A DNA stretch of 59,489 nt from Paraburkholderia sp. C35 (GTDB taxonomy: Bacteria > Pseudomonadota > Gammaproteobacteria > Burkholderiales > Burkholderiaceae). Both the position numbers and the translations under genes were made by a program. The stretch spans positions 1 through 59,489 of the forward strand of contig NZ_QBUY01000051.1 of NCBI RefSeq assembly GCF_003121405.1, given 5' to 3'. This document shows, one piece after another, positions 45,481 through 54,165 of the stretch. Under the pieces are notes generated by a model. It searched no databases, was not told the origin of the DNA, and saw nothing but the letters and a program-made list of their open reading frames with translations. Positions within the stretch are counted from its first letter, which is position 1. Each line of letters starts with the position of its first letter.

Positions 45481-46671
45481 TTATCCAATATGTGCAGAAG
45501 ACGAATGTTCAGCGAGCGCGGACGAAAGCGCATCCAGCGCCGGTCCAAGCCGTGCAGGCGGCAGATAGCCAAAACCCAGTCGAAACACGCGCGCGCTCTC
45601 GCCAAACCAGCTTCCGCACGCCAGTTGCAGGTCATGGCCAGGCAACGCATCCCAGAAGCGCGACACGGCGCTATCGTCGAAAGCATCGTGACGCAGACGC
45701 ACGCAGCACAGTGCACCGGCATCCGGCCGCACCCACTCGACGTGCCCGCGTTCGCGCTCGCACCACGCCGCCAGTTTGTCGAGTGCGCCAGCGAGCAATC
45801 GACGCCGGCTCGCAAGCACCTGTTCCCGATTGCGCAACAAGGCAGCGGCGAGCGCCTCGTCGAGCACCGAACCCGAGATGACCGTATTCATCTTCGCGAC
45901 CGTCAGGCGCGCGCGAAGATCGGCGTCCGCGACCGTGAGCCAGCCGGTGCGCAGCCCCGGCGCGCCGAGTGCTTTCGATACCGATGCACCCGTCACGATA
46001 CGCGAATCGAGTGAAGCAAAACTTTCACTCGCGATCTGCTCGCCATACGTGGCTTCACGATAGGTCTCGTCGATGAAAAGGATGGCTTCCGGCGCATGCT
46101 GCGCCATCAATGCAAGCAGCTTCTCGATCTCGGCGCGTGACGTTTGCACGCCGCCCGGATTTTGCGGCGAGGCAAGGCTGACAAGTTTCGTCTTCGCAGA
46201 CAGCGCGGCTTCAACGCTCTCCAGATCCAGCCGATATCCGCGCTCGAACGCCAGCTTCACTTCGCGCACGGCAACGCCCGCTCCATGCAGGCAGTCGCGG
46301 ACGGGCGGAAAACAGGGCGTCACGAGGACAGCTTCATCGCCCGGACGGCAGACTTCGAATGCGAGCAGAAACAGGCCGAGCGCCGTGCCTTGCGTGGTGA
46401 TGATCGTGTCGGCACCCACATGACACGCCTGCGCGATGACTTCACGAAGCGCGTACGCGCCTGCCGATTTGCCATAACCCAGCTTCAGATCGCGAATGCT
46501 ATCGATACCCGCCATATCCAGCACCTCGCCAACCGTGAGGTCTTGCGACGTGCTCTCCGCCAGATTGAACGGTAGGTTCACATCCAGCAGCGAAATGATT
46601 TCGTTGTAGGGAAAGCGGCCACGCCACGCATCCGGGTGCGCTTCCACGACATCGCTTTGCAGAGCATTCAT
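45481..46671 (-). CDS. PLP-dependent aminotransferase, class I/II
   Basis: 396 residues of fold-type I: ASPQNPGG near residue 170, FIDETYRE, and the PLP lysine in SVSKALGAPGLRTGW. The group resembles amino-acid aminotransferases found in MocR-controlled operons; the substrate is unknown. The start is ATG 46671, or 46701 ten codons earlier with GGGAG upstream. It is the first gene of a leftward operon with the binding protein and the PhzF enzyme, and is divergent from its probable MocR regulator. Confidence 0.88.
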   Translation of the reverse strand: MNALQSDVVEAHPDAWRGRFPYNEIISLLDVNLPFNLAESTSQDLTVGEVLDMAGIDSIRDLKLGYGKSAGAYALREVIAQACHVGADTIITTQGTALGLFLLAFEVCRPGDEAVLVTPCFPPVRDCLHGAGVAVREVKLAFERGYRLDLESVEAALSAKTKLVSLASPQNPGGVQTSRAEIEKLLALMAQHAPEAILFIDETYREATYGEQIASESFASLDSRIVTGASVSKALGAPGLRTGWLTVADADLRARLTVAKMNTVISGSVLDEALAAALLRNREQVLASRRRLLAGALDKLAAWCERERGHVEWVRPDAGALCCVRLRHDAFDDSAVSRFWDALPGHDLQLACGSWFGESARVFRLGFGYLPPARLGPALDALSSALAEHSSSAHIG

Positions 46672-46734
46672 TGATAGCGCCTGGTATCGACGGGAATCCA
46701 TGCATCGTAGCGCTCCCGGGCGAACCATAACAGT

Positions 46735-46768
46735 CACAATTTTCTTCCATATGGACCAGCACAATTTT
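46735..46768. promoter_or_regulatory. Direct repeats between aminotransferase and MocR genes
   Basis: CACAATTTT occurs at 46735-46743 and again at 46760-46768, 25 bp apart, with the palindrome CCATATGG between them. MocR regulators typically bind paired direct repeats in the divergent promoter region, so this is the likely operator. Confidence 0.5.
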
Positions 46769-46828
46769 ATCTGGCGATCCGCGCGCGCCGGGTGAATAAT
46801 CGTGGCAATCCTCCGCTCCCCGCTTCTC

Positions 46829-48262
46829 ATGGATACACAAGCATCGTTCCGCTACGAGCAACTGGCCGAACTCATCATCGGCATGATCGACAATGGCACG
46901 CTCGCACCCGGTACGCGCCTGCCGTCGGTGCGTGCCGTGAGCGAGCAGCACAACATCAGCATCTCCACGGCACTTCAGGCTTACCGGCTACTCGAAGATC
47001 GTGGCGTGCTCGTCGCGCGTCCACAGTCGGGCTTTTATGTGTCCACGCCGCAGCGTGGCACGCTCGCATTGCCGTCCACCTCGCGCGCGCGATCAAAAGC
47101 ATCCACCGTGTCGATCAGCGGCGCTGTCGCCATGCTGCTCGACCATGCATCGAACACGGCACTCGTTCCGCTCGGCTGCGCCGTGCCTGACGCAGCGCTG
47201 CTGCAATCCAACCGGCTCGACGCCGCGCTTGCGCGTGCCGCACGCCAGCATGGCGCACAGTACAACGTCTATAGCGCCGCGCAAGGCGAAGCCGACCTGC
47301 GCCGCGAAATCGCGAAACGTGCGATGCGTATCGGACACGCCCTCTCCCCCGACGACATCCTAATCACCTCGGGTTGCACCGAGGCGATCACGCTCGCGCT
47401 CACGTCCGTTGCCACCCGTGGCGATACGATTGCAATCGAATCGCCCACATATGTCGGGTTGCTGCATACGCTCGAAGTGCTTGGGCTGAAGGCTGTCGAA
47501 CTGCCCACCGATCCCTCGCGCGGCATCGACATCGGTGCGCTGGCCCATCTGCTCGAGACGGAGCGCGTGGCCGCGTGCGTGCTGTCATCGAGTTTCAACA
47601 ATCCGCTCGGCTCAACCATGGCCGATGCCGACAAGCATGAACTGCTCGCCGTACTCGCACAACATGGCGTGCCGCTGATCGAAGACGATGTGTACGGCGA
47701 TATCTACTTCGGCCGCGAGCGACCGAAGCCCTTCATCGCGCTCGACGGCGGCGCGAACACGATCTATTGCAGTTCGTTCTCGAAGAGCCTCGCGCCTGGC
47801 TACCGGATCGGCTGGATAGTTGCGGGTGCATGGATGCAGCAGGTGAAGGATCGCAAGCTTGCGTTCAGTCTGTGCAGTCCGACGTTGCCGCAAGTCGCGC
47901 TCGCCGCATTCCTTGCGAGCGGAAACTACGATGCGCACTTGCGCAGCCTTCGCCGTCAGTTCCAGCAAAACCTGGCGCAGATGACACGCACCATCGAAGC
48001 AAGCTTTCCAGCCGAGACCAAAGTGAGCCGGCCCGCCGGCGGCATCTTTCTGTGGATCGAACTGCCCAGACGCTTCGATTCGCGCGAACTGTTCGACAAG
48101 GCACTCGATCTCGGCATCTGCTTCGCACCCGGCGATGTCTTCTCCGCGAGCCGCCGCTTTCGCAATTGCCTGCGCCTGAGTGCGGGACACAGCTGGAATG
48201 ACAGTATCGAAGCAGGCGTGCGTCGACTCGGTCAACTCGCAAAGACAATGCTCGCGCGCTGA
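46829..48262 (+). CDS. MocR family regulator (GntR domain fused to aminotransferase fold)
   Basis: 477 residues: a GntR winged helix (PGTRLPSVRAVSEQHNISIST, about 30-50) and an aminotransferase-like domain with a PLP lysine in SSFSKSLAPGYRIGW and SSSFNNPLGS. MocR proteins use PLP and an amino-acid-type effector to control neighbouring genes, here the divergent aminotransferase operon. The ATG at 46829 is used; a GTG at 46802 would add nine residues. Neither has a strong ribosome site. Confidence 0.9.
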   Translation: MDTQASFRYEQLAELIIGMIDNGTLAPGTRLPSVRAVSEQHNISISTALQAYRLLEDRGVLVARPQSGFYVSTPQRGTLALPSTSRARSKASTVSISGAVAMLLDHASNTALVPLGCAVPDAALLQSNRLDAALARAARQHGAQYNVYSAAQGEADLRREIAKRAMRIGHALSPDDILITSGCTEAITLALTSVATRGDTIAIESPTYVGLLHTLEVLGLKAVELPTDPSRGIDIGALAHLLETERVAACVLSSSFNNPLGSTMADADKHELLAVLAQHGVPLIEDDVYGDIYFGRERPKPFIALDGGANTIYCSSFSKSLAPGYRIGWIVAGAWMQQVKDRKLAFSLCSPTLPQVALAAFLASGNYDAHLRSLRRQFQQNLAQMTRTIEASFPAETKVSRPAGGIFLWIELPRRFDSRELFDKALDLGICFAPGDVFSASRRFRNCLRLSAGHSWNDSIEAGVRRLGQLAKTMLAR

Positions 48263-48596
48263 GCGCATTCACCTTGATTCGACGACAAGGAAAGTATTGC
48301 CTGCAACGTCAAAGCATCAGTCGCTTTTGCGCACCATGTCCAACAGGCGTTCGAAATAATATTCAATACAGCTAAATCAAACTCACGCTGCATCAAAACA
48401 CGCATTACGACAGAAGTTCATTTCTTATTTGAAATCGGATCTGCAAAGACCTTTGTAAAAAACAAATGGCTTCTCCGGAAAGTCTCTTCATACAATTAAT
48501 TCAATCGCCGTACGCGTGGTTCAAGACAGCAACGAGCAAATGAATTTCGCAGTCCGGCGACATCCGGAAAGCATTCAGAGACTTCGGAGCAGACAT
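48263..48596 (+). promoter_or_regulatory. flhDC upstream region
   Basis: 334 bases of distinctly AT-rich DNA. It contains the 15-bp inverted repeat TTTGTAAAAAACAAA (48452-48466), a possible operator, and TACAAT at 48491-48496 as a -10 candidate without a good -35, suggesting activator dependence. The flhD ribosome site GGAG is at 48586-48589. No gene seen. Confidence 0.5.
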
Positions 48597-48917
48597 ATGG
48601 ACCGTAGCAACGAAGTGATCGAACAGATCCGCGAAATCAATCTGTCGTACATCATGCTTGCGCAGCGCCTGCTGCGCGAGGATAGAGCGGTCGGCATGTT
48701 CCGCATGGGACTGTCTGCGGAAGTGGCCGATATTCTGTCGCGGCTCTCGCTCGCGCAGATCGTCAAGCTGGCCAGTTCCGAGCAGTTGCTATGCTCGTTC
48801 CGCTTCAACGATCACGCGCTATTGTCGGCCCTGACGCATACCTCGAAGCACGCCGAGGTATCCGCCACGCACGCCGCCATCCTGCTGGCGGGCCAACCCG
48901 CTACGCAGTCCGGCTAA
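48597..48917 (+). CDS. flhD: Flagellar master regulator subunit FlhD
   Basis: 106 residues, all-helical, with the FlhD pattern (EIREINLSYIMLAQRLLREDRAVGMFRMGLS, LAQIVKLASSEQLLCSFRF). With FlhC it forms the activator of class II flagellar genes. GGAG lies seven bases before the ATG at 48597. It is followed 14 nt later by flhC. No motAB or che genes follow, unlike the usual Burkholderia flhDC locus, so this may be a second copy. Confidence 0.93.
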   Translation: MDRSNEVIEQIREINLSYIMLAQRLLREDRAVGMFRMGLSAEVADILSRLSLAQIVKLASSEQLLCSFRFNDHALLSALTHTSKHAEVSATHAAILLAGQPATQSG

Positions 48918-48931
48918 CAGCGGGGAACGTC

Positions 48932-49570
48932 ATGTCGAAGAAAAGCCTCACGGAAGACGCGCAGGAAGTGTTTCGCGCCATTGCGCTGATCGAACTGGGC
49001 GCGCGCATGCAGGTACTCGAAAGCGAATTGACGCTCTCGCGCGACCGCATGATCCGTCTGTATCGCGAAGTCAAAGGCGCGTCGCCGCCCAAAGGCATGC
49101 TGCCTTTTTCCGCCGACTGGTACACGACGTGGCTGGCGAACATTCATGCTTCGTTGTTCTACAACACCTACCGCTTCCTGCGGGACGAAGCGCATTGCTC
49201 GCATCTCGACGCACTGACCAAGGGTTATCGGCTCTATCTGGAGCATTGCCATCACAGCCAGTCGGAACCCGTGCTCGACCTGACACGCGCGTGGACACTG
49301 GTGCGCTTCTTCGATGCCAACATCCTGCAACTGACGCCTTGCTGCCGTTGCAGCGGCAAGTTCATCGGCCACAAGCATGACCTGCAGCACAACGTCGTGT
49401 GCGACGCATGCCAGCCGCCGTCGCGTGCAGGCAAAACGAAGAAGGCAGGCGCCGCGAAGCTTGCCGCGCAACAGCCGCCCGTGGTCGAAGTGCGTCACGC
49501 GGCCAACGAGGTCGAGACGACTGAGATCGTGGCGCCCGGCGTATTCGAGGAAGCGGTGCTGGCAGCGTGA
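48932..49570 (+). CDS. flhC: Flagellar master regulator subunit FlhC
   Basis: 212 residues. The FlhC zinc site is present (TPCCRCSGKF and VVCDACQPP). The core (LGARMQVLESELTLSRDRMIRLYREVKG) matches FlhC of betaproteobacteria. A C-terminal extension of about 40 residues, rich in Ala/Glu/Val, goes beyond the zinc site. It pairs with FlhD. GGGGA lies upstream of the ATG at 48932. Confidence 0.93.
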   Translation: MSKKSLTEDAQEVFRAIALIELGARMQVLESELTLSRDRMIRLYREVKGASPPKGMLPFSADWYTTWLANIHASLFYNTYRFLRDEAHCSHLDALTKGYRLYLEHCHHSQSEPVLDLTRAWTLVRFFDANILQLTPCCRCSGKFIGHKHDLQHNVVCDACQPPSRAGKTKKAGAAKLAAQQPPVVEVRHAANEVETTEIVAPGVFEEAVLAA

Positions 49571-49586
49571 CGCCGCCTTCAAACGA

Positions 49587-50834
49587 TTACACCGACTGCC
49601 GCAACTGCGCGAGGATCGCGGCGGCCGCACGCGCGGCCACGTCGCAACCGCGCACGATATCCGCTTCGGCGGTGTCTTCGATAAAGTCGTGACTGACGCC
49701 GCCGATGCTCGGCACGAACAGCATGCACGCCGGGATGTGATGCCCGATCACCTGCGCATCGTGCGACGCGCCGCTCGGCATCGATACCCATTGCCCCGGC
49801 GCGACGGCTTCGGCCGCTTGCGCAAGATGCTGCTGCAATGATGCATCCATGACGACAGGTTCCTCTGGACCATCGCACGCGATCAGTTCGACTTGCACGG
49901 CATGCTGCGCATTCCACTCATCGGCAAGTGCTGCGAGTGCGCTTTCCATCGCATGCAGACGCCCGGCGTTGCCGTCGCGGAACTGCAGGTACAGGTCGGC
50001 TTTGCCCGGCACCACACTGAACGAACCCGGATCGAGATCGATCCGCCCAACGGTCCACACCGTATCCGCGTCTGCAAGTTGCTGAAACGCTGCGTCGATG
50101 CGCGTGATAAACGCGACGAGTGCCGCGCCCGCGTCCCGGCGTATCGCCATCGGCGTCGTGCCCGCGTGATTGCGCTGCCCGGTGAAGCGCAACTGAAACT
50201 CGCGGATACCGACGATCGTCGTCACCACGCCAATCGCCTTCCCTGCGGCTTCGAGCCTGCCGCCCTGCTCGATGTGCGGTTCGAGATACGCGCGCTGTCG
50301 CGCACGATCGAGCATCACGCGCGGCGCATCGGCGAGCCCGGCCTGGGCCAGCGCGTCGCCAAGCGACAGGCCGTCACGGTTGCGCGCCTGCTGCAACGAC
50401 GCGTCGATGTCATCGCCAACGAAACTGCGGCTGCCAAGAAAGCTCGAAAACGTGCCTTCTTCGTCGATCCACGATGCGACGTCGACGGCGAAGTCGCGCG
50501 TCGCCGCGCATTCGGCCAGTGCGTGCGCGATTTCGAGCCCGTAGATCACACCGAGCGCGCCGTCCAGCCATCCACCCGTCGGCTGCGTGTCGGTATGCGA
50601 GCCGATCACCAGCGCCGGACCGGCCTGACGCGAGCGTCCGAACACGGTGCCGACACGGTCGATGGTGGCATCGAGTCCCGCCTCCGTCATGCGCGCCGCG
50701 CGCCAGCGGCGCGCTTCCAGATCAACGGGTGACAGCGACAGGCGCACCACCCCGCTTCCATGGGCGCCGAAGCTGCGCAGCGTCCTGAGATCGTCGAGCA
50801 GGCGAACGGGATTGATGCGTGGAAAGTCGTGCAC
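49587..50834 (-). CDS. M20 family amidohydrolase (N-carbamoyl-amino-acid hydrolase/allantoate type)
   Basis: 415 residues of the Zn-dependent hydrolase family (AmaB/HyuC/AllC): metal ligands in IGSHTDTQPTGGWLDGALGV, WIDEEGTFSSFLGSRSF, EPHIEQGG and, near the C-terminus, SGASHDAQ. It should cleave a carbamoyl or ureido amino acid or a related amide. I chose the GTG at 50834 because GGAG stands seven bases upstream; the ATG at 50852 lies upstream of that site and has none. It is convergent with flhC; no partner hydantoinase adjoins. Confidence 0.87.
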   Translation of the reverse strand: MHDFPRINPVRLLDDLRTLRSFGAHGSGVVRLSLSPVDLEARRWRAARMTEAGLDATIDRVGTVFGRSRQAGPALVIGSHTDTQPTGGWLDGALGVIYGLEIAHALAECAATRDFAVDVASWIDEEGTFSSFLGSRSFVGDDIDASLQQARNRDGLSLGDALAQAGLADAPRVMLDRARQRAYLEPHIEQGGRLEAAGKAIGVVTTIVGIREFQLRFTGQRNHAGTTPMAIRRDAGAALVAFITRIDAAFQQLADADTVWTVGRIDLDPGSFSVVPGKADLYLQFRDGNAGRLHAMESALAALADEWNAQHAVQVELIACDGPEEPVVMDASLQQHLAQAAEAVAPGQWVSMPSGASHDAQVIGHHIPACMLFVPSIGGVSHDFIEDTAEADIVRGCDVAARAAAAILAQLRQSV

Positions 50835-51360
50835 GCGGATTCTCCAAAACATGAGCGATGATGAAGGCGCGATTTTCGCACCTGGCGAACCAAACCGCGC
50901 TGACTCGCGCGACCCGGCGCACCTGCGCAACCGATGCAGCCATGCGGCAAAAACTGCCATCAGCGACTCGCCAATCAGACAGCCGATATAAAACCGTGCT
51001 TCGGACGTTTATCGCACGGGATTTCCACGATTCAAACGTTTGCGGTTATTTACCGATTGCCGCTCAAACATCGGCTTGCATTTTCCCGATTAAATCAGGC
51101 GCGTCGAATACCTATTTAAAAGTGATTCATTTCTAAATCAGATTCTGCTCGAATGTACCGTCCTGTCTGGCTTTCAGCCGTTTCGTCAAGCGCACTGCAC
51201 AAATTAAAACCTACCGCTCCTTACACGATTTTATCCCTTAAGAATCTCTTTAATTGTGCCGATAGACCATTTACGCTGTCACCCGCTGAAGGTCAGAAAA
51301 CGCGTGCTGCTGGAACCCTGAAATTCGCCGGTTTTCATCCGGCAATATTTACACGAGATA
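50835..51360 (+). promoter_or_regulatory. Gene-free AT-rich region before the chemoreceptor, with a sigma-28-like promoter
   Basis: 526 bases, unusually AT-rich from about 50990. TAAA (51239-51242), a 16-nt gap and GCCGATAG (51259-51266) resemble a flagellar class III promoter (TAAA-N15-GCCGATAA), about 95 bp before the chemoreceptor start. The spacer is one base long. Short readings here lack support. Confidence 0.4.
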
Positions 51361-52794
51361 ATGATGGTTGATTCTCCCGTTCATCGCCAGAACGATCCCG
51401 TACTGCTCGGTATTTCCCGAACGGGCGATGTCGTGATGTACGCGACCACCTTTGTCTCCTGTCTGGCGGCGCTCGTGATCGGCGAATACTACGGATCACT
51501 CGCGCTCGCGCTGCCTGTCGTTGCCATCGCGCTGGCCGCCGCGTCGATCGCGTTCTTCGCGTTGCGCGGCACGCTCGCATCGCGCGTCATGCTGACGGTC
51601 TGCAACGTGTGTCTGGTCGCACTGCATATCCAGCTGGGGCGCGGCACGGTGGAGTTCCATTTCGGCGTGTTCGTGCTGCTTGGCCTGCTGCTGGTCTACC
51701 GCGATTACCGGGTGCTGATCCTGTGCGCGGCGCTGTTCGTCGTGCATCACTTCGCGTTCGACCGGCTGCAGGCGCTGAGCTACAACTTCTATTGCACGGC
51801 CAAACCGAGCCTGTGGATGATGGTCGTGCACGCAGCGTATGTCGCCGCCCAGACGGGCACCGAAATCTATATGGCGCTGCGGCTCCGGCAGGCCGCCATC
51901 GAGGCATCGGACCTGCTCTCCATCGTCAGAAACATGGATCGCAACGGCGTCATTTGCCTCGACGTCAGCGATCTGCCCGTCACGGCGCCGACTGCCCTCG
52001 CGCTCAAGCAGGCCGTGCTCAAGACAGCCTCGGCGATGGAGGAAGTCCGCGCCGTGGCCACGTCCATTGCAAGCGCTTCGGCGGAAATCGCGCTGGGCAA
52101 CGGCTATCTGAGCCAGCGCACCGAGCAACAGGCGACGAGCCTGCAGCAGACGGCATCGTCGATTGCGCAGATCACCGATTCCGTGCGCGACACCTCGCAT
52201 ACGGCCGAGCAGGCCACGCATCTGGCGCACCTCGCCTCGACAGTCGCCGCCGATAGCGGCAATGCCGTCGGCCGCGTGGTCGAAACGATCAAGGATATTT
52301 CGCAGGCCTCGGAGCGGATCGCCATCATCAGTTCGGTGGTCGACAACATTGCGTTCCAGACCAATCTGCTCGCGCTGAATGCAGCCGTCGAAGCGGCGCG
52401 CGCGGGAGAACAGGGTCGCGGCTTCGCGGTGGTCGCGACGGAAGTGCGGTTGCTCGCGCAACGTTCCGCCAACGCTGCCAAGGAAATCGAAAAGCTGATC
52501 CAGGACAGCGCGGGACGCGTCGATGCCGGTGTGAATCTCGTAGGCGACACCAAGAACAGCATCGAGCAGGTCGTCACGCGGGCGCAGCAGGTCAGCGATC
52601 TGATCGCCACGATCTCGCTCGCCAGCGGCGAGCAGACGGGCGGCATCTCGCAGGTCTGTGCAGCCGTGCAGCAACTCGACGAAGTCACGCAGCAGAACGC
52701 CGCGCTGGTCGAGCAAAGCGCCGCCGCGACGGATAGCCTGAAAGATCAGCCGATGCGCCTCAAGAATGTGGTGGATCGCTTCATCCTCGCATAG
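51361..52794 (+). CDS. Methyl-accepting chemotaxis protein with multi-helix membrane input domain
   Basis: 477 residues. The N-terminal 180 residues hold about five to six membrane helices with His-containing segments (VEFHFGVFVLL ... VVHHFAFDRLQ), a multi-helix module found in some betaproteobacterial receptors. A HAMP domain is not evident. The signalling hairpin is intact (IAFQTNLLALNAAVEAARAG, GRGFAVVATEVR). No C-terminal CheR pentapeptide. It is followed after 23 nt by an EAL-HDOD protein, suggesting one operon. Confidence 0.88.
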   Translation: MMVDSPVHRQNDPVLLGISRTGDVVMYATTFVSCLAALVIGEYYGSLALALPVVAIALAAASIAFFALRGTLASRVMLTVCNVCLVALHIQLGRGTVEFHFGVFVLLGLLLVYRDYRVLILCAALFVVHHFAFDRLQALSYNFYCTAKPSLWMMVVHAAYVAAQTGTEIYMALRLRQAAIEASDLLSIVRNMDRNGVICLDVSDLPVTAPTALALKQAVLKTASAMEEVRAVATSIASASAEIALGNGYLSQRTEQQATSLQQTASSIAQITDSVRDTSHTAEQATHLAHLASTVAADSGNAVGRVVETIKDISQASERIAIISSVVDNIAFQTNLLALNAAVEAARAGEQGRGFAVVATEVRLLAQRSANAAKEIEKLIQDSAGRVDAGVNLVGDTKNSIEQVVTRAQQVSDLIATISLASGEQTGGISQVCAAVQQLDEVTQQNAALVEQSAAATDSLKDQPMRLKNVVDRFILA

Positions 52795-52817
52795 CCCGCG
52801 CAAGCCGAGATCTCGAC

Positions 52818-54104
52818 ATGGACTTGCGCGCCAAGGAACGCGAACCGATGGTAAAGGACATCGTGCACACGCCCGAACCGGACATTCTGCTGGCCCGGCA
52901 ACCCATCATGAATCGTGATGGCGAACGCATCGGCCATGAACTGCTGTTCCGCCCTGCTCCCGTTGCAGGCGGCGCGGCAGGCGATCGCGGTTTCATGTGG
53001 ACGGCCTCCGTGGTGCAACGCACGCTGGGCGCAATCGGGCTGGACAATGTGCTGGAAGGCCTGGATGGCTATCTGAACTGCACCGCTTCATTTCTCGACA
53101 GCGACCTGATCGAAATATTGCCCGCAACGCAGATCGTGCTCGAGCTATCAGCCGACACGCCGCTGACCGAGGCGCTCCGCAGCCGCTGCGACACGTTGCG
53201 TCAACGTGGCTTTCACATCGCGCTGACGGAACTGCACGTGACCCCGTCATCCGTCGATGGTTTCCTGCCGCACGTCGATATCGTCAAGCTCGACTGGCGC
53301 GCGCTGACGTCGGGTGAACGCGGCAAGTTCGTGGCCGGTTTCAGGCGAGCCGGCAAGATCGTGGTGGCCGAGAAGATAGAAACCGTCGATAGCTTCAACG
53401 AAGCGCACACAGCGGGCTGCCATCTCTTCCAGGGCTTCTATTTCCTGCGTCCCGAACCGATGCTGGGGCGGCAACTCTGCGCACCCACGGCCGTCATCAT
53501 CAGGCTGCTGGACCTGGCGATGCGGGATAGCAGGATCGACGAGATCGAGCAGGAACTGCGCGCCTCGCCTGCGCTGACCGTGCAGATTCTCAGGCTCGCC
53601 AATGCAGCCGCGCATCAGCCGCGCGCGCGGCGCGACGGCATCGCGTCCATCAGGCACGCACTCGCGCTCGTCGGCCTCAAGCAGTTGACGCGCTGGTGCT
53701 GCCTGCTGCTATACGGCGGCGCGACGCTCGCCAGCATGGAAAGCGATCCGCTCATCCAGATGGTGCTGGCCCGCGCCCGCTTTGCCGAAACGCTCGCACA
53801 AGAGATCGATCCCGGCGACCGGGAGTTTCAGCAACATGCGTATCTGACGGCCTTGCTATCGCTGGTGCACGTTCCGCATGGTGTCGAAGCCCGCGACTTC
53901 ATCGATCAGTTGCCGTTGAACGCGAACATGCGGGCCGCCATTCTGGATTGCGGCGGACGCCTCGGCGCGTTGCTCTGCGTCGCGCAAAGCCTCGAGTCCG
54001 CGCAGACGGGGCCGGGCGGGTGGCTTGCCGAGATCGGCGAGCGGCTCGGCTGCACGCTGGACTGGCCAAGCCTGCAATCCATGTTCTATCGCGCGCAAGC
54101 GTGA
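52818..54104 (+). CDS. Degenerate EAL-HDOD signalling protein (YuxH type)
   Basis: 428 residues. The N-terminal EAL-like domain lacks catalytic motifs: HELLFRP stands where EALLR is expected (about 40-46), and ALTELHVTPSS replaces DDFG, so c-di-GMP hydrolysis is unlikely. A HDOD domain fills the C-terminal half (SPALTVQILRLANAAA, GLKQLTRWCCLLLYGG). Proteins of this YuxH type act through binding, sometimes in motility control. Start 52818 or 52848. Placed between the chemoreceptor and a GGDEF-EAL gene. Confidence 0.85.
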   Translation: MDLRAKEREPMVKDIVHTPEPDILLARQPIMNRDGERIGHELLFRPAPVAGGAAGDRGFMWTASVVQRTLGAIGLDNVLEGLDGYLNCTASFLDSDLIEILPATQIVLELSADTPLTEALRSRCDTLRQRGFHIALTELHVTPSSVDGFLPHVDIVKLDWRALTSGERGKFVAGFRRAGKIVVAEKIETVDSFNEAHTAGCHLFQGFYFLRPEPMLGRQLCAPTAVIIRLLDLAMRDSRIDEIEQELRASPALTVQILRLANAAAHQPRARRDGIASIRHALALVGLKQLTRWCCLLLYGGATLASMESDPLIQMVLARARFAETLAQEIDPGDREFQQHAYLTALLSLVHVPHGVEARDFIDQLPLNANMRAAILDCGGRLGALLCVAQSLESAQTGPGGWLAEIGERLGCTLDWPSLQSMFYRAQA

Positions 54105-54165
54105 TCGGCATTCAACCCGAAACCTCATTCGCGAAGCATCGCCGTCAGACTGCAAGGTTAAACAG

